IMG/VR virus record: IMGVR_UViG_3300033146_001917
Coordinates: 1-64,000 of that record
Source: a virus
Reading direction: 5' to 3' (one strand)
DNA length: 64,000 bases
The position numbers and the translations under genes are program-made. This document shows, one piece after another, positions 40,001 to 47,764 of this stretch. Each line of letters opens with the position of its first letter. Positions within the stretch are counted from its first letter, which is position 1. The notes below the pieces were generated by a model, which did not search any database, was not told the DNA's origin, and saw only the letters and a list, made by a program, of their open reading frames with translations.

Positions 40001-41694
40001 ACCACAAATGGGCAACAGAGTGGGGACAACAGCCACTCTGGAGAATCCTTAACTTGGACTGCAAAGTGTGGGGCAAAATCCCATTCACGACAAGCAAGTC
40101 CGAAACTATCAAAAATGGAAGAGAGGAAACAAGTAGGCTTCATCAACAAACAACTCAAGATAGCAATAGAAATCGATGGACCATGGCACTTTTTTCCGGT
40201 TCATGGAGAAAATATACTACAGAGAACTCAGACAAGAGACAGATCGATGGAGAACTTCAGATCGTCAGGAGAGCTTATCAAGATATCATTGATATACCTC
40301 TACAAAATGTTCAAAGATCCACACCTCCCACCAATTGTATATGTAGGGGAATTGTACGAATCTCTTATGTTGGATTACGGCGAGGATATGATCTTGAGGT
40401 AGACCATCCCTCGCATAACTTTTTATTAGCGTCTGGTTTATGTTGCAGTAATAGCCATGCAGCTGCTTACGCATTGATTACTTACCAGACAGCATATTTA
40501 AAAGCACACTATACCGTAGAGTACATGTGTGCATGTATGATTAGTAATGCAGGTAATACAGATCAAATGATTAAGTTATTAGCTGAATGTAAGGCTATTG
40601 ATATACAAGTATTGCCTCCAGATATAAATAAGAGTAGGGAATCGTTTCATATTGATGATGGTGCAATACGATTTGGTCTCGGTCCTATAAAGAATTTAGG
40701 TTTGTCTCCTGTACAATCAATAATAAAAGAACGCCACCGCAGAAAATTTAAAAGCTTACGAGATTTTTGCGAGCGTATTGATCTGGCTATAATTAATAGG
40801 CGCAAACTAGAAGCATTGATTTCTTCAGGATCATTTGACAATATCGGTGCTAATCGTGCTACTATGCTAAATGCAGTAGATAAAATATGGGAGTATAACA
40901 AAGAGTTAAAAAAATATAATAAAAAGATTATTACATATCGAGCTAAAATAGATCAGGTAGCACAAAGGTTAGAAGACATAGAAAATGGTGTCTTATCATC
41001 TAAAGGGAAAAAACTTAGTCGTCTCAAAATGCCTGCTCCTGTCCTTGAACCAGAATGGCCAACAATTTTAGTTCAAGACGAAATGTCCGATACAGAAATA
41101 CAGAAAACAGAACACCAATTATTAGGTTTTTATGTTTCGTCACACCCAATGGAACAATTTTATTCTAAATTTGGTAAGCACAAACTTGGAATAGATTCTG
41201 TAATGAAAGCAGAACATAAATCTAAAATATCTTTTGCTGCAGTAGTTACTCGTATTCAAATAATAACTACTAAATCAAAAAAGAAAATGGCATTTATAAC
41301 ATTAGAAGATCTAACTAATAGTTTAGAGGGTGTGCTATTTACTGGACCATATACTAAATATGAATCTATTTTAGAAGAAGGTACAGTTTATACTATTGAC
41401 GGAACAGTAGAACAAGTTGAAGTTGATGATGCAAAAAGTACAAAAGTAATTATATGGAAAATGCATCCTATTGTTTTAGACCAAGATAGACAAGAGAATA
41501 TATACGTAGAAGTACCAGTTGAAAGTCTAGAAGTATATCTACAAATCCTAGATAAGTATGCTGGTGAATTGCATAGAATTAATACCACACTTGTAAGTTT
41601 AGATAACACTAGATTTCGGTTTGAATCACCACGCAAGATTGGAAATTTTCTAGGAGCATTTATGGTAGAGGTACCAAGTGTCAAAACAAGATAA
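36961..41694 (+). CDS. dnaE: DNA polymerase III alpha, polymerase part, carrying two inteins
   Basis: Catalytic part of the replicative polymerase. GTG start 36961 with AAGGA 9 bases ahead. Palm motifs: GPGRGSAAGAL, CDIDVDF with catalytic aspartates, HASGIII and KFDFLGLDAL with the third Asp. Between FERFLNPDR and DIDVDF stand about 105 extra residues, where DnaE normally has a few. Intein 1 covers residues 487-872 and intein 2 residues 948-1164; the exteins rejoin as ETAGW/CIYQEQVMEIS and AYGFNK/SHAAAY. After these follow the helix-hairpin-helix region, an OB domain (ISFAAVVTRI ... MAFITLEDLTNSLEGVLF) and the C-terminal domain. The PHP domain is encoded separately just upstream. Confidence 0.9.
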   Translation: MANSELNDYFRYKCLKGLRDKQLDNKPEYVSRLDYEIKVITKLGFAGYFLLFRDIINWARENNIFVGPGRGSAAGALTSYCLGITNLDPIKLGLLFERFLNPDRLGSPYISTTQLSFDEFTNTILPQFTEDVLISDNELESMCEKPGFYEEAQIEFSGLTQDKKKYISYLKQQGIKYDNPDNSHLLYAIGCTDDPPIGYVTRIGGAGLCDIDVDFEERYRSKVIQHVQEVFGTDRVVHIGTFGKQRAKAAIKSVAKSLGYPYVIGDDLTKLLLEPVHGKPQSISDSITKVKKLQTYMASEVPQREILQWAQKIENHINNVGVHASGIIIANQSLLDTVPLFVDKEGGLATQWDMGNIEETGLIKFDFLGLDALTKIHTCIDLVKELRDITINIDKIPLDDDSVFLRLRQGDSVGIFQLEASGGMRDLSMQIRPAQFEDLIALIAIYRPGPLSSSYKQIYLDARAGNREPEYLVPELEPILGETAGWCIYQDELVHTPNGKVKIHTLKDKDIILNGEYKPTTIKHIWNSGTKNVIRYDFDNNSNIACTADHPVKTITGYLPISKTPSVIRYRNKQLEIIDINIGINEAWILGMVLGDGCTTDSSPTIATDTLINADIIKDTLQQVFPELITKKFFATRAWYVGAKRQQGVYKNKFNTWLRRYNLFNIKANKKQIPDIFFKANSKLIDSLLAGLWDSDGCIHQHGMFYTSTSTVLLDQMSILLDFRYITYYRTNNRIYIRDTELFASCLAPYLKLKTVNNINLSITGGLIVSRQYLRNLIDKYRQATGLSIKQECVSRGISNSSYFESTNAKLSTIIKAFPEEHIIENFIRGEVSLHNITEESLVGKYDVYDIEVDGDEHSFIVGSGDGIIVHNCIYQEQVMEISKQLCGYTGGEADEMRKAIGKKKQALMDKHKPKFMNGWVKHGLPEHKAETMWDTIVGFSAYGFNKTLDKDTQIATINGVKRIEDCSERDTIYTLDSAGNTVESHVVALHDHGIVPLWEIEFDDGTTEQCTLDHKWATEWGQQPLWRILNLDCKVWGKIPFTTSKSETIKNGREETSRLHQQTTQDSNRNRWTMALFSGSWRKYTTENSDKRQIDGELQIVRRAYQDIIDIPLQNVQRSTPPTNCICRGIVRISYVGLRRGYDLEVDHPSHNFLLASGLCCSNSHAAAYALITYQTAYLKAHYTVEYMCACMISNAGNTDQMIKLLAECKAIDIQVLPPDINKSRESFHIDDGAIRFGLGPIKNLGLSPVQSIIKERHRRKFKSLRDFCERIDLAIINRRKLEALISSGSFDNIGANRATMLNAVDKIWEYNKELKKYNKKIITYRAKIDQVAQRLEDIENGVLSSKGKKLSRLKMPAPVLEPEWPTILVQDEMSDTEIQKTEHQLLGFYVSSHPMEQFYSKFGKHKLGIDSVMKAEHKSKISFAAVVTRIQIITTKSKKKMAFITLEDLTNSLEGVLFTGPYTKYESILEEGTVYTIDGTVEQVEVDDAKSTKVIIWKMHPIVLDQDRQENIYVEVPVESLEVYLQILDKYAGELHRINTTLVSLDNTRFRFESPRKIGNFLGAFMVEVPSVKTR
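38419..39576 (+). other. Intein 1 in DnaE, with LAGLIDADG homing endonuclease
   Basis: 386 residues starting with Cys (CIYQDELVHTPNGK) and ending IIVHN before an extein Cys. Block B is ACTADHPVKT. The endonuclease has both LAGLIDADG helices, LGMVLGDGC and LLAGLWDSDGC, each with its acidic residue, so it may still be active. Block F is YDVYDIEVDGDEHSF. The extein continuing with CIYQEQ repeats the intein start CIYQD, a curious similarity at the two splice sites. Confidence 0.9.
39802..40452 (+). other. Intein 2 in DnaE, Thr1 start and scrambled middle
   Basis: 217 residues inserted at GFNK/SHAAAY, a conserved DnaE site. It starts with Thr (TLDKDTQIATING) where Cys or Ser is usual, and ends CCSN, with Ser in place of the penultimate His. 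Block B is CTLDHKWAT and block F is YDLEVDHPSHNFLL. The middle, between about 40090 and 40360, is polar and unlike any intein domain in this frame, while the +1 frame encodes an endonuclease-like sequence. Splicing competence is uncertain. Confidence 0.8.
40112..40360 (+). pseudogene. EDxHD-type endonuclease relic in the alternative frame of intein 2
   Basis: Read one base off the intein frame, this stretch encodes ERKQVGFINKQLKIAIEIDG followed by PWHF, then RTQTRDRSMENFRSSGELIK and ISL. That is the E...xxD-G-x-x-H-F ... D-R-x-x-E ... G-x-x-L-I-x-I pattern of Vsr-like EDxHD homing endonucleases, also seen intact in the protein at 49723. The frame before and after it is meaningless, so it is not a free-standing gene. 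Two compensating indels in the intein would explain it. Confidence 0.5.
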
Positions 41695-41842
41695 CGCATT
41701 AGTGCATATTGGAATAGGAATAGCAATAGGTGGTAGCGCACTTTGGATGTTAACACAGTTCTGGCCTATATTACTTATAGGTGGGGGACTAGCGTTAGCT
41801 ATAAATAATACGGAGAAGGAAACTCATGTCCACGTGGAATAG
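41678..41842 (+). CDS. Small membrane protein
   Basis: A 54-residue frame with GTG start and a good ribosome binding site (AGAGG about 6 bases ahead). One long hydrophobic stretch (residues about 8-42, Gly-rich: IGIGIAIGGSALWML, FWPILLIGGGLALAI) could form two short membrane helices. It overlaps the dnaE end by 17 bases and the next gene by 17. Function unknown. Confidence 0.55.
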   Translation: MSKQDNALVHIGIGIAIGGSALWMLTQFWPILLIGGGLALAINNTEKETHVHVE

Positions 41843-42944
41843 AGAGGAATCAGATTTTATACAACGGAATATACATTTAAGACCCATACAAATAGCTAGG
41901 CTATTTAGCGAAGAGTTTCCTGGTTCATCCAGAAGTTACGATTCTATTCAAAAGAGAGTCCAACGTATACAACAGATAGTAGAGCTAGAGTTTGAAACTG
42001 ATGATCTCGTACAAGAACGAGTCTCAACTGAAACAAAACATAATTCAATAGAACGAACAAGGAATTGGTTAAATGATATTATTGAATATACTAAACAATC
42101 TCCTGTTGTACCTAGCTTTGGTCCCATTGAATCAGATAATTCATCGTTGGTAATTCAATTATCTGATCTGCATTTTGGAAAAAGTACACAATATTTTGAT
42201 CTTGATATAGCATCTGAACGATTGCTTAGTATGGTTAACGAGATATATGAGAGAATACAAAATATACAGATAGATGAAATAATTGTAGTTCTAATTGGAG
42301 ATTTAGTAGAAGGAGAAGATATTTTTGCTTCTCAAGCTACTAAATTAACATGTTCTGTTATTGAACAGACAGAAGCATGTACTAAAAGTTTATGGAAGAT
42401 GCTCACCGCCTTGGAAAAATTATTTGAAGTTCCTATAAGGGTAGAACACGTACCAGGTAATCATGGTCGGATGAGTAAAACAGCATCTGAAGTAACTAAC
42501 TGGGATAATGTTATTTGTAATAATCTTTATCTCTTAAGTTCATTAACAGATAACAAGATACACATTAAAAAGAACTACAAAAAATTCAATACATTCAAGG
42601 TCAAAGACAAGATCGGCGGCATGTGTCATGAAGGTGTGCGTCATACAGGTACTCCTGCAACACAAATTAAGATCGCTGGTTGGATTGTTGGAAAGTCTCT
42701 CGATTTCTTGCTACATGGTCACTATCACGAATGGAGTATCGGTGGTTGGTTAGGCAATTTAGTATTAGCGAATGGCTCTCTCTGCGGTCCAGATGACCTG
42801 GCAGAACGCATGGGAAATGAAGGAATTGCTCGTCAAGGGTATTTCTTGGTTACCCCAGGCAAACCTTTATGGGGGTTCGGTTTTATCGAATGGCCTCATA
42901 TTAATACTAATGAACTTTTTACTCGTAAAGAAAAGCGGAAATAA
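41826..42944 (+). CDS. Metallophosphoesterase with N-terminal HTH, SbcD-like
   Basis: Residues 1-50 look like a SANT/HTH segment (WNREESDFIQRNIHLRPIQI). The phosphoesterase domain follows: SDLHFG (about 113), GDLVEGE, VPGNHG, and HGHYHEWS near residue 297. These give the two metal sites of Mre11/SbcD-type nucleases, although the capping domain is not obvious. 372 residues. GGAGAAGGAA precedes the ATG. A role in DNA end processing near the polymerase and RecA genes is plausible, not proven. Confidence 0.8.
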   Translation: MSTWNREESDFIQRNIHLRPIQIARLFSEEFPGSSRSYDSIQKRVQRIQQIVELEFETDDLVQERVSTETKHNSIERTRNWLNDIIEYTKQSPVVPSFGPIESDNSSLVIQLSDLHFGKSTQYFDLDIASERLLSMVNEIYERIQNIQIDEIIVVLIGDLVEGEDIFASQATKLTCSVIEQTEACTKSLWKMLTALEKLFEVPIRVEHVPGNHGRMSKTASEVTNWDNVICNNLYLLSSLTDNKIHIKKNYKKFNTFKVKDKIGGMCHEGVRHTGTPATQIKIAGWIVGKSLDFLLHGHYHEWSIGGWLGNLVLANGSLCGPDDLAERMGNEGIARQGYFLVTPGKPLWGFGFIEWPHINTNELFTRKEKRK

Positions 42945-43656
42945 AAAAACAGGAAAGATTCCTACTACAATTAGTTCCCAGACTACATGTCCATCGACAT
43001 GTCCACTTAAAAACTCTGGCTGTTATGCAGAACTAGGTCATCTAGCGATGCATTGGAACAGAATAAGTAGTAAAAATGATTATACTTTTGTTAATATGTT
43101 AGATGACATAAAACAATTTAAAGATGGACAGCTTTGGCGTCATAATGTTGCTGGTGATTTAAAACCATATGCAAAATACAAAAACAGAATTGTTAAATCT
43201 AGTTTAGAAGCTCTTGTAAAAGCTAATACTGGTAAACGTGGGTTCACGTATACACATTATCCAGTATTAACTCACAAAGATGCACGATGGAATAGAGAAT
43301 TAATTGCTAAAGCAAACAAAGATGGATTTACAATAAACTTATCTGCTGATAATTCAACACATGCAGATAAGCTAGCTGAATTAGGGATAGCTCCAATAGT
43401 AACTATACTTCCTAGTCATTATATAGACAGGAAGACAACAAAGACACCCGCCGGAAGAAAAATATTAGTTTGCCCTGCTACTAATACAGAAGGAGTCACA
43501 TGTAAAACATGTGGGCTTTGTCAGGTAGCTAATCGAAAAACAATTATTGGTTTCCCTGCTCATGGTAGTAGGACACGTATGGTGAATCGTATGCTAGCAA
43601 GTATGGAGAATGCAAATGAAAAATCATCAGATAGTTCTGTGCAGCGAATGTGCTAG
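42910..43656 (+). CDS. Conserved cysteine-rich phage protein (probable DUF7227 family)
   Basis: Recognised from the N-terminal block KTGKIPTTISSQTTCPSTCP followed by LKNSGCYAELG and a second cysteine group near residue 195 (CPATNTEGVTCKTCGLC), which together suggest an iron-sulfur or zinc site. The middle (FTINLSADNSTHADKLAELG) is alpha/beta. I know the family from phages only as uncharacterised; the DUF number is from memory. The ATG at 42910 is chosen because the family begins just before this block; it overlaps the previous gene by 35 bases. Confidence 0.7.
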   Translation: MNFLLVKKSGNKKTGKIPTTISSQTTCPSTCPLKNSGCYAELGHLAMHWNRISSKNDYTFVNMLDDIKQFKDGQLWRHNVAGDLKPYAKYKNRIVKSSLEALVKANTGKRGFTYTHYPVLTHKDARWNRELIAKANKDGFTINLSADNSTHADKLAELGIAPIVTILPSHYIDRKTTKTPAGRKILVCPATNTEGVTCKTCGLCQVANRKTIIGFPAHGSRTRMVNRMLASMENANEKSSDSSVQRMC

Positions 43657-43849
43657 TCCAGATATTCAATTATCAGCTTGGATCGAAGCCAATACAGATA
43701 AAGTAATGTGTCTTGGATATGATGGTCCGGTTACTTTAGCATATTGTCCTAATTGTGATCAACATGTGAAATGGACCGAAATATCTATTGAAGCAAATAC
43801 CAATGAAGAAGCGTTAGAGATTTATAGACGGAGTATGGAATGCAAATAG
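43616..43849 (+). CDS. Small zinc-ribbon protein
   Basis: 77 residues with CSECASPD near the N-terminus and YCPNCDQH 35 residues later, two CxxC knuckles of a zinc ribbon, then a short helix (NEEALEIYRRSME). The start at 43616 has GGAG 7 bases ahead. It overlaps the genes on both sides. Function unknown. Confidence 0.65.
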   Translation: MKNHQIVLCSECASPDIQLSAWIEANTDKVMCLGYDGPVTLAYCPNCDQHVKWTEISIEANTNEEALEIYRRSMECK

Positions 43850-44511
43850 AGAATATAGAAGTATATGGTTTTCGTCGGGCACTACATGGTATGCGTAACC
43901 CTATGAATTCATGGTCTAAAAGTGATACCACATATACAGATATACACCATGTAAATAATGCATTAATGCTTGACGGTGTTCAGATTGGTCCAAAAGACAT
44001 GAGGCTAGCATGTAGTCTAATTAAAGCTGGACCTGAACACCGTAAGTTTTTGAGACAAATAATTATTTGGGCGGATATGTCTCTTCCTAGATATATTTGG
44101 ACAGAGTTAGATACATACAAAGTAGCTACTGTCAGAAACTCATGTTCTACAATGCATAAATTAGGACATAGAGATCTAACTCAAGATGATTTCCAATATC
44201 CTATACCAGATACAACATTAATATATCTAAATAAACTTGGAACAGAATTTCGCAATGCTGGTTTACTGCGAGATCATGAAAAGCAAAATATAATTAGAGC
44301 AGAATATAAAAATAACCTTCCAGAAGGTTTCCTACAAATGGCAACATATATGATGAGTTATGAAACTGCTTTTTCAATGTATTTCCAAAGGAAAAATCAT
44401 CGTCTTAGAGAATGGACAGATGAAGATACTGGGATAACTTCAATGATATCCAATTTACCCTACATGAAAGATTTCATAGAGGCTACTAATGGAACCACAT
44501 CGCAAAACTAG
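43840..44511 (+). CDS. ThyX-like protein (flavin-dependent thymidylate synthase fold)
   Basis: Shows the pattern of a phage branch related to ThyX: RNPMNSWSKSD, LIKAGPEHRKFLRQI, SLPRYIWTELDTYKVATVRN followed by SCSTMHKL, and a late helix block ETAFSMYFQRKNHRLREW. In true ThyX the RHRxxSxNExSxR motif binds FAD and dUMP; here it is replaced by a variant around TVRNSCSTMHK, so catalysis is not certain. It lies directly before dCMP deaminase, which supplies dUMP, so a role in dTMP synthesis fits well. GGAG 6 bases ahead. Confidence 0.65.
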   Translation: MQIENIEVYGFRRALHGMRNPMNSWSKSDTTYTDIHHVNNALMLDGVQIGPKDMRLACSLIKAGPEHRKFLRQIIIWADMSLPRYIWTELDTYKVATVRNSCSTMHKLGHRDLTQDDFQYPIPDTTLIYLNKLGTEFRNAGLLRDHEKQNIIRAEYKNNLPEGFLQMATYMMSYETAFSMYFQRKNHRLREWTDEDTGITSMISNLPYMKDFIEATNGTTSQN

Positions 44512-44998
44512 ATTAGACTGGGATAGCCATGGAATGTTGATTGCTATAATAACATCACAGCGCAGTCCAGATCCAAATACACAAGTAGGGGCATACATTT
44601 GTGACAAGTATAGAAGAACGATAAGTACAGGATACAATGGTACACCACGTAATATTAATCCAAGAACTACACCATGGAATAGAACTGCAAATAATAAATA
44701 TGACACAAAATATCCATACGTAGTTCACGCCGAACTAAATGCGATTATAAATGCTACTCGAGATCTAAAAGATGCTACACTTTATTGCACACTTCATCCA
44801 TGTAGTGAATGCGCAAAAAGTATTATGCAAGCTGGGATACGAGAAGTTATCTATTTAAATAATTATCATGAAGATAGCTGGCAAGCAGACATAGAATTTA
44901 GTAATAAACTAATGAAAAGTGCAGATTTAATTGTACGTGATATGAAAATTCCGAATGAACATCTACAACTATTGCAACATACTCTAAAAATAATATAG
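44489..44998 (+). CDS. dCMP deaminase
   Basis: Zinc-dependent deaminase converting dCMP to dUMP. The signature is complete: HAELNAI near residue 76 (His ligand and catalytic Glu) and TLHPCSECAKSI (two Cys ligands) about 30 residues later. RSPDPNTQVGA, TGYNGTPRNI and KDATLYCTL match the T4-type enzyme. Length 169 is normal. It overlaps the ThyX-like gene by 23 bases. Confidence 0.9.
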   Translation: MEPHRKTRLDWDSHGMLIAIITSQRSPDPNTQVGAYICDKYRRTISTGYNGTPRNINPRTTPWNRTANNKYDTKYPYVVHAELNAIINATRDLKDATLYCTLHPCSECAKSIMQAGIREVIYLNNYHEDSWQADIEFSNKLMKSADLIVRDMKIPNEHLQLLQHTLKII

Positions 44999-45391
44999 AT
45001 GTTATCTAAAATAGATATTTATAGTCAAATAATAGCTAGTGAAAAGACATGCACTATAGCTTATTATAATAGTACAGAAACACATCAATGTACAATTAAT
45101 AAATTTAAGCTTATAAATTATTTCAACGATGAAGCATTTATATTAGCTACTGGTGAAGTAGATCATAATTTTTGGAACTTTCATATAAACATTCGAATAC
45201 AGAATTCTAATCCATTATATACAATACTTTACAATAATTTAGATATCATCATTAATAATGTAACTATAAATATAAGTGCAATAGGTTTAGTTGATATCTT
45301 AATTGATCCAAATGAGTTATCTGAATCAATGATACTTAAACGACGTAATAAACTATATAGATTTACTAGAATTCTATTAGAAGATAATTAG
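44999..45391 (+). CDS. Hypothetical protein
   Basis: Not recognised. 130 residues, Asn/Ile-rich, strand-dominated (FHINIRIQNSNPLYTILYNN), basic near the end. It starts one base after the deaminase stop and is closed by the terminator at 45413. Confidence 0.55.
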   Translation: MLSKIDIYSQIIASEKTCTIAYYNSTETHQCTINKFKLINYFNDEAFILATGEVDHNFWNFHINIRIQNSNPLYTILYNNLDIIINNVTINISAIGLVDILIDPNELSESMILKRRNKLYRFTRILLEDN

Positions 45392-45412
45392 AGATCAGGT
45401 ATACTCTTGTTG

Positions 45413-45446
45413 AAGATAGGATGCTAAAATACTACCTATCTTTCTT
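45413..45446 (+). terminator. Intrinsic terminator after the deaminase block
   Basis: AAGATAGG (45413-45420) pairs exactly with CCTATCTT (45435-45442) over a 14-base loop, followed by TCTT. It is moderately strong and stands between two transcription blocks; the next gene starts 10 bases later. Confidence 0.6.
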
Positions 45447-45455
45447 GGAGCAATT

Positions 45456-46325
45456 ATGGAAGCATATACTGGTATACAAGTTGTTAGTGTTAATACCGAC
45501 AAGATAAATCAATTATATAAAGAAAAATATTTAGATATATTACCAGACTTTAGTATATCTAAGAATTTCTGGCAGAATGAGTATGTTGTTATTAAAGATA
45601 ATTCTGGACTTAGCAAATCAGCTCTTACACGACATCAAGGAACTAGATTGCAGTTACTGGATTTACCAAAGGATTTAAAAATCAGTGGCGTCCGTCCAAA
45701 AAATAAAGAACAATGGATGGCATTTGATGCGCTACTGGATGACAGTGTACGAGTTGTAACTCTCACAGGGAAAGCAGGAACAGGAAAGACATTGCTCTCA
45801 CTTGCTGCTGCTCTTCACTTGTTTGAGACGTCAGAAAGTTACAATAAAATAATCCTTACACGCCCAATGTCTTGGGTAGGAAAACATGGTTTAGGTTCGC
45901 TACCAGGTGATGTTGAGGATAAATTCAACCCTTATTTACAGAACTATATGTGTAACATAGAGCATCTACTTGGTGGAAAAAAGTCAATTATGGATTTAAT
46001 TAAACAATACAATGTTGAATTTATCCCTATTCAATTAATTAGAGGAGCTTCATGGGCCAATGCAATAATCTTAGCTGATGAGGTACAAGTGCTTGGCTAT
46101 GACGAAATGGTGGCACTAGGTACTAGAGTTGGTCATGATAGTAAAATGATTATTATGGGAGATTTAGCACAAAGAGATGAAAAGATCGCCCGCGATAAAA
46201 CAGGAATTCATAAATTTGTAAATGATGATCGAGTAAAACGTAGTACATTTACTGCCTCAATCGATCTAATTAAATCTGAGCGTAGCGAAATAGCTGCACT
46301 CTTTGCTGAAGTATTTGAAAGGTAA
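45456..46325 (+). CDS. PhoH-like ATPase
   Basis: PhoH family P-loop ATPase, related to the helicase half of PhoH2 proteins. Walker A GKAGTGKT (residues about 105-112) follows LRPKNKEQWMAFDALL-type sequence; ILTRPMSW, GSLPGDVEDKFNPYLQNY, RGASWANAIILADEVQ (Walker B) and MGDLAQRDE complete the family. No PIN domain precedes it; the N-terminal 60 residues are different. PhoH proteins are frequent in phages and probably act on RNA; the exact role is open. A good ribosome binding site (TTGGAG) precedes it. Confidence 0.85.
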   Translation: MEAYTGIQVVSVNTDKINQLYKEKYLDILPDFSISKNFWQNEYVVIKDNSGLSKSALTRHQGTRLQLLDLPKDLKISGVRPKNKEQWMAFDALLDDSVRVVTLTGKAGTGKTLLSLAAALHLFETSESYNKIILTRPMSWVGKHGLGSLPGDVEDKFNPYLQNYMCNIEHLLGGKKSIMDLIKQYNVEFIPIQLIRGASWANAIILADEVQVLGYDEMVALGTRVGHDSKMIIMGDLAQRDEKIARDKTGIHKFVNDDRVKRSTFTASIDLIKSERSEIAALFAEVFER

Positions 46326-46328
46326 TAT

Positions 46329-46697
46329 ATGTTTAATACAGTACAAACTCCAGGTGATATATTAGATAGAATATCTATTCTAATTAGAAAAATAGATCTA
46401 AGCAATTCAAAAATGATACCACTTAGTGAACTTAGTGAGGTACTTACATCCTTTTTATTAGAAGTAAACAAAGGGTATCTACGAGATATTGAACCATTGT
46501 TCCATGATTTACATGAAGCTAATACTAAGCTATGGAATGCTGAAGCACTTATACGCAGTATGGACAGCGATAATGAACGTAGGCTCAATGTAATTGAGGA
46601 AATTCATATTTGGAACGCTAAACGTGCCAAGATTAAACAAGAATTAAACCGATTACTATTGTCCGACATATCAGAAGTGAAAGATTATAGTTTGTGA
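46329..46697 (+). CDS. Helical hypothetical protein
   Basis: Not recognised with certainty. 122 residues. The start TPGDILDRISILIRKIDLSN resembles proteins of the DUF6165 type (GEILDKITIL), followed by helices (LHEANTKLWNAEALIRSMDS). It lies 3 bases after phoH and shares GTGA with the uracil-DNA glycosylase start, so it is translated with both. Confidence 0.5.
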   Translation: MFNTVQTPGDILDRISILIRKIDLSNSKMIPLSELSEVLTSFLLEVNKGYLRDIEPLFHDLHEANTKLWNAEALIRSMDSDNERRLNVIEEIHIWNAKRAKIKQELNRLLLSDISEVKDYSL

Positions 46698-47320
46698 TCT
46701 TCGAATCTCTTCTACATCTCAACAATCATTTAAAAAGTAACGGTTGCACAAAATGCAACTTGGGGAAACAGCGCCACCTGCATGGATGTTGTGTCTCCAG
46801 AGGGCCTCACAGTACATCTAAGATGATTATAGGAGAAGCCCCAGGTAAGGTAGAGGATAGAACTCAAACGCCTTTTACAGGCCCAGCAGGACGTCTTCTA
46901 GAGGATATATGGAAAGCAGGTAAGCTTGATATAGATACATGGTATTTAACTAATACAGTGTTATGTAGACCAATATCTAATTCGTCTGGACGAGAAAACT
47001 TGACACCAAAGGATGAACAAGTTAAACAATGTAAGGATTATTTGCTTCAACAAATAACTTATATAAATCCTAGAATAATAGTAACTCTGGGATTAACAGC
47101 AGCTAAAAGCTTATTAAATAATCCATCAATAAAAATGTACCAAATAAGAGGGAAAATACTTCGTCCAGATAAAAATTTTAACCTGGAGAATACTATTTTA
47201 TTTCCAATGCTACATCCTGCTGCAATATTGCACACCAAAGGCACAGATAGATATCATCAATACAGATTGGATACATGGAAAGATATTCAACACTTAAACC
47301 AACTAATAAGGAACATGTAA
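46694..47320 (+). CDS. Family-4 type uracil-DNA glycosylase
   Basis: Removes uracil from DNA. The iron-sulfur cysteines are seen at CTKC (18, 21) and in the VLCRP and QCKDYL segments. GEAPGKVEDRTQTPFTGPAG is the active-site block, and MLHPAA the second. 208 residues, the normal size. It starts at GTG within GTGA of the previous stop. A phage with dUTPase and uracil removal clearly keeps uracil out of its DNA. Confidence 0.9.
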   Translation: MIFESLLHLNNHLKSNGCTKCNLGKQRHLHGCCVSRGPHSTSKMIIGEAPGKVEDRTQTPFTGPAGRLLEDIWKAGKLDIDTWYLTNTVLCRPISNSSGRENLTPKDEQVKQCKDYLLQQITYINPRIIVTLGLTAAKSLLNNPSIKMYQIRGKILRPDKNFNLENTILFPMLHPAAILHTKGTDRYHQYRLDTWKDIQHLNQLIRNM

Positions 47321-47764
47321 ATGACTAATGTAATTAATTTGGACTCTAGGAAGAACAAGGCATCACAAGAAGATCATGAGACAGTATTGCAAGCTGTGGA
47401 AGATAACAGAGCAAATGGAGTAAAGATTCTATCTTCTAAATTAGATAATCTAGCAGACAGAAAAATTATTAATGATCCAGTTACAGAAAGTGCTATTCGA
47501 GATTTAACTGCTGGACTCGGAGGCGTTCTAACATCTCTAGAAGGTATTAATGCAGTAATAGACTATATTAAACATGACTTATTGGCTTGTATCCAAAATG
47601 TTGAGCAACAAGGTCATGGCAATTTCCAAGCATCTGCTCATTTACAAACATTACTAGCTATAATGAAAAGTAAGGGTATGATAACCGAAAAGGATATGGA
47701 AGATGAGTGGAAAAGATTAATGGATAATATGAATAAGCTAGACGTTACTTCGAAGAATACGTAA
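47321..47764 (+). CDS. Hypothetical protein
   Basis: Not recognised. 147 residues, helical, acidic, with a Gly-Leu rich middle (LTAGLGGVLTSLEGINAV). It begins directly after the glycosylase stop and ends convergently with the minus-strand gene at 47745, overlapping it by 20 bases. It is the last gene of the plus-strand block. Confidence 0.55.
   Translation: MTNVINLDSRKNKASQEDHETVLQAVEDNRANGVKILSSKLDNLADRKIINDPVTESAIRDLTAGLGGVLTSLEGINAVIDYIKHDLLACIQNVEQQGHGNFQASAHLQTLLAIMKSKGMITEKDMEDEWKRLMDNMNKLDVTSKNT

Noticed and set aside
39971-40402. A free-standing endonuclease gene within intein 2
   Set aside because: Its first 45 residues are out-of-frame block B sequence and its last 20 out-of-frame block F sequence; only the middle looks real. 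A decayed in-frame intein domain is the simpler reading.
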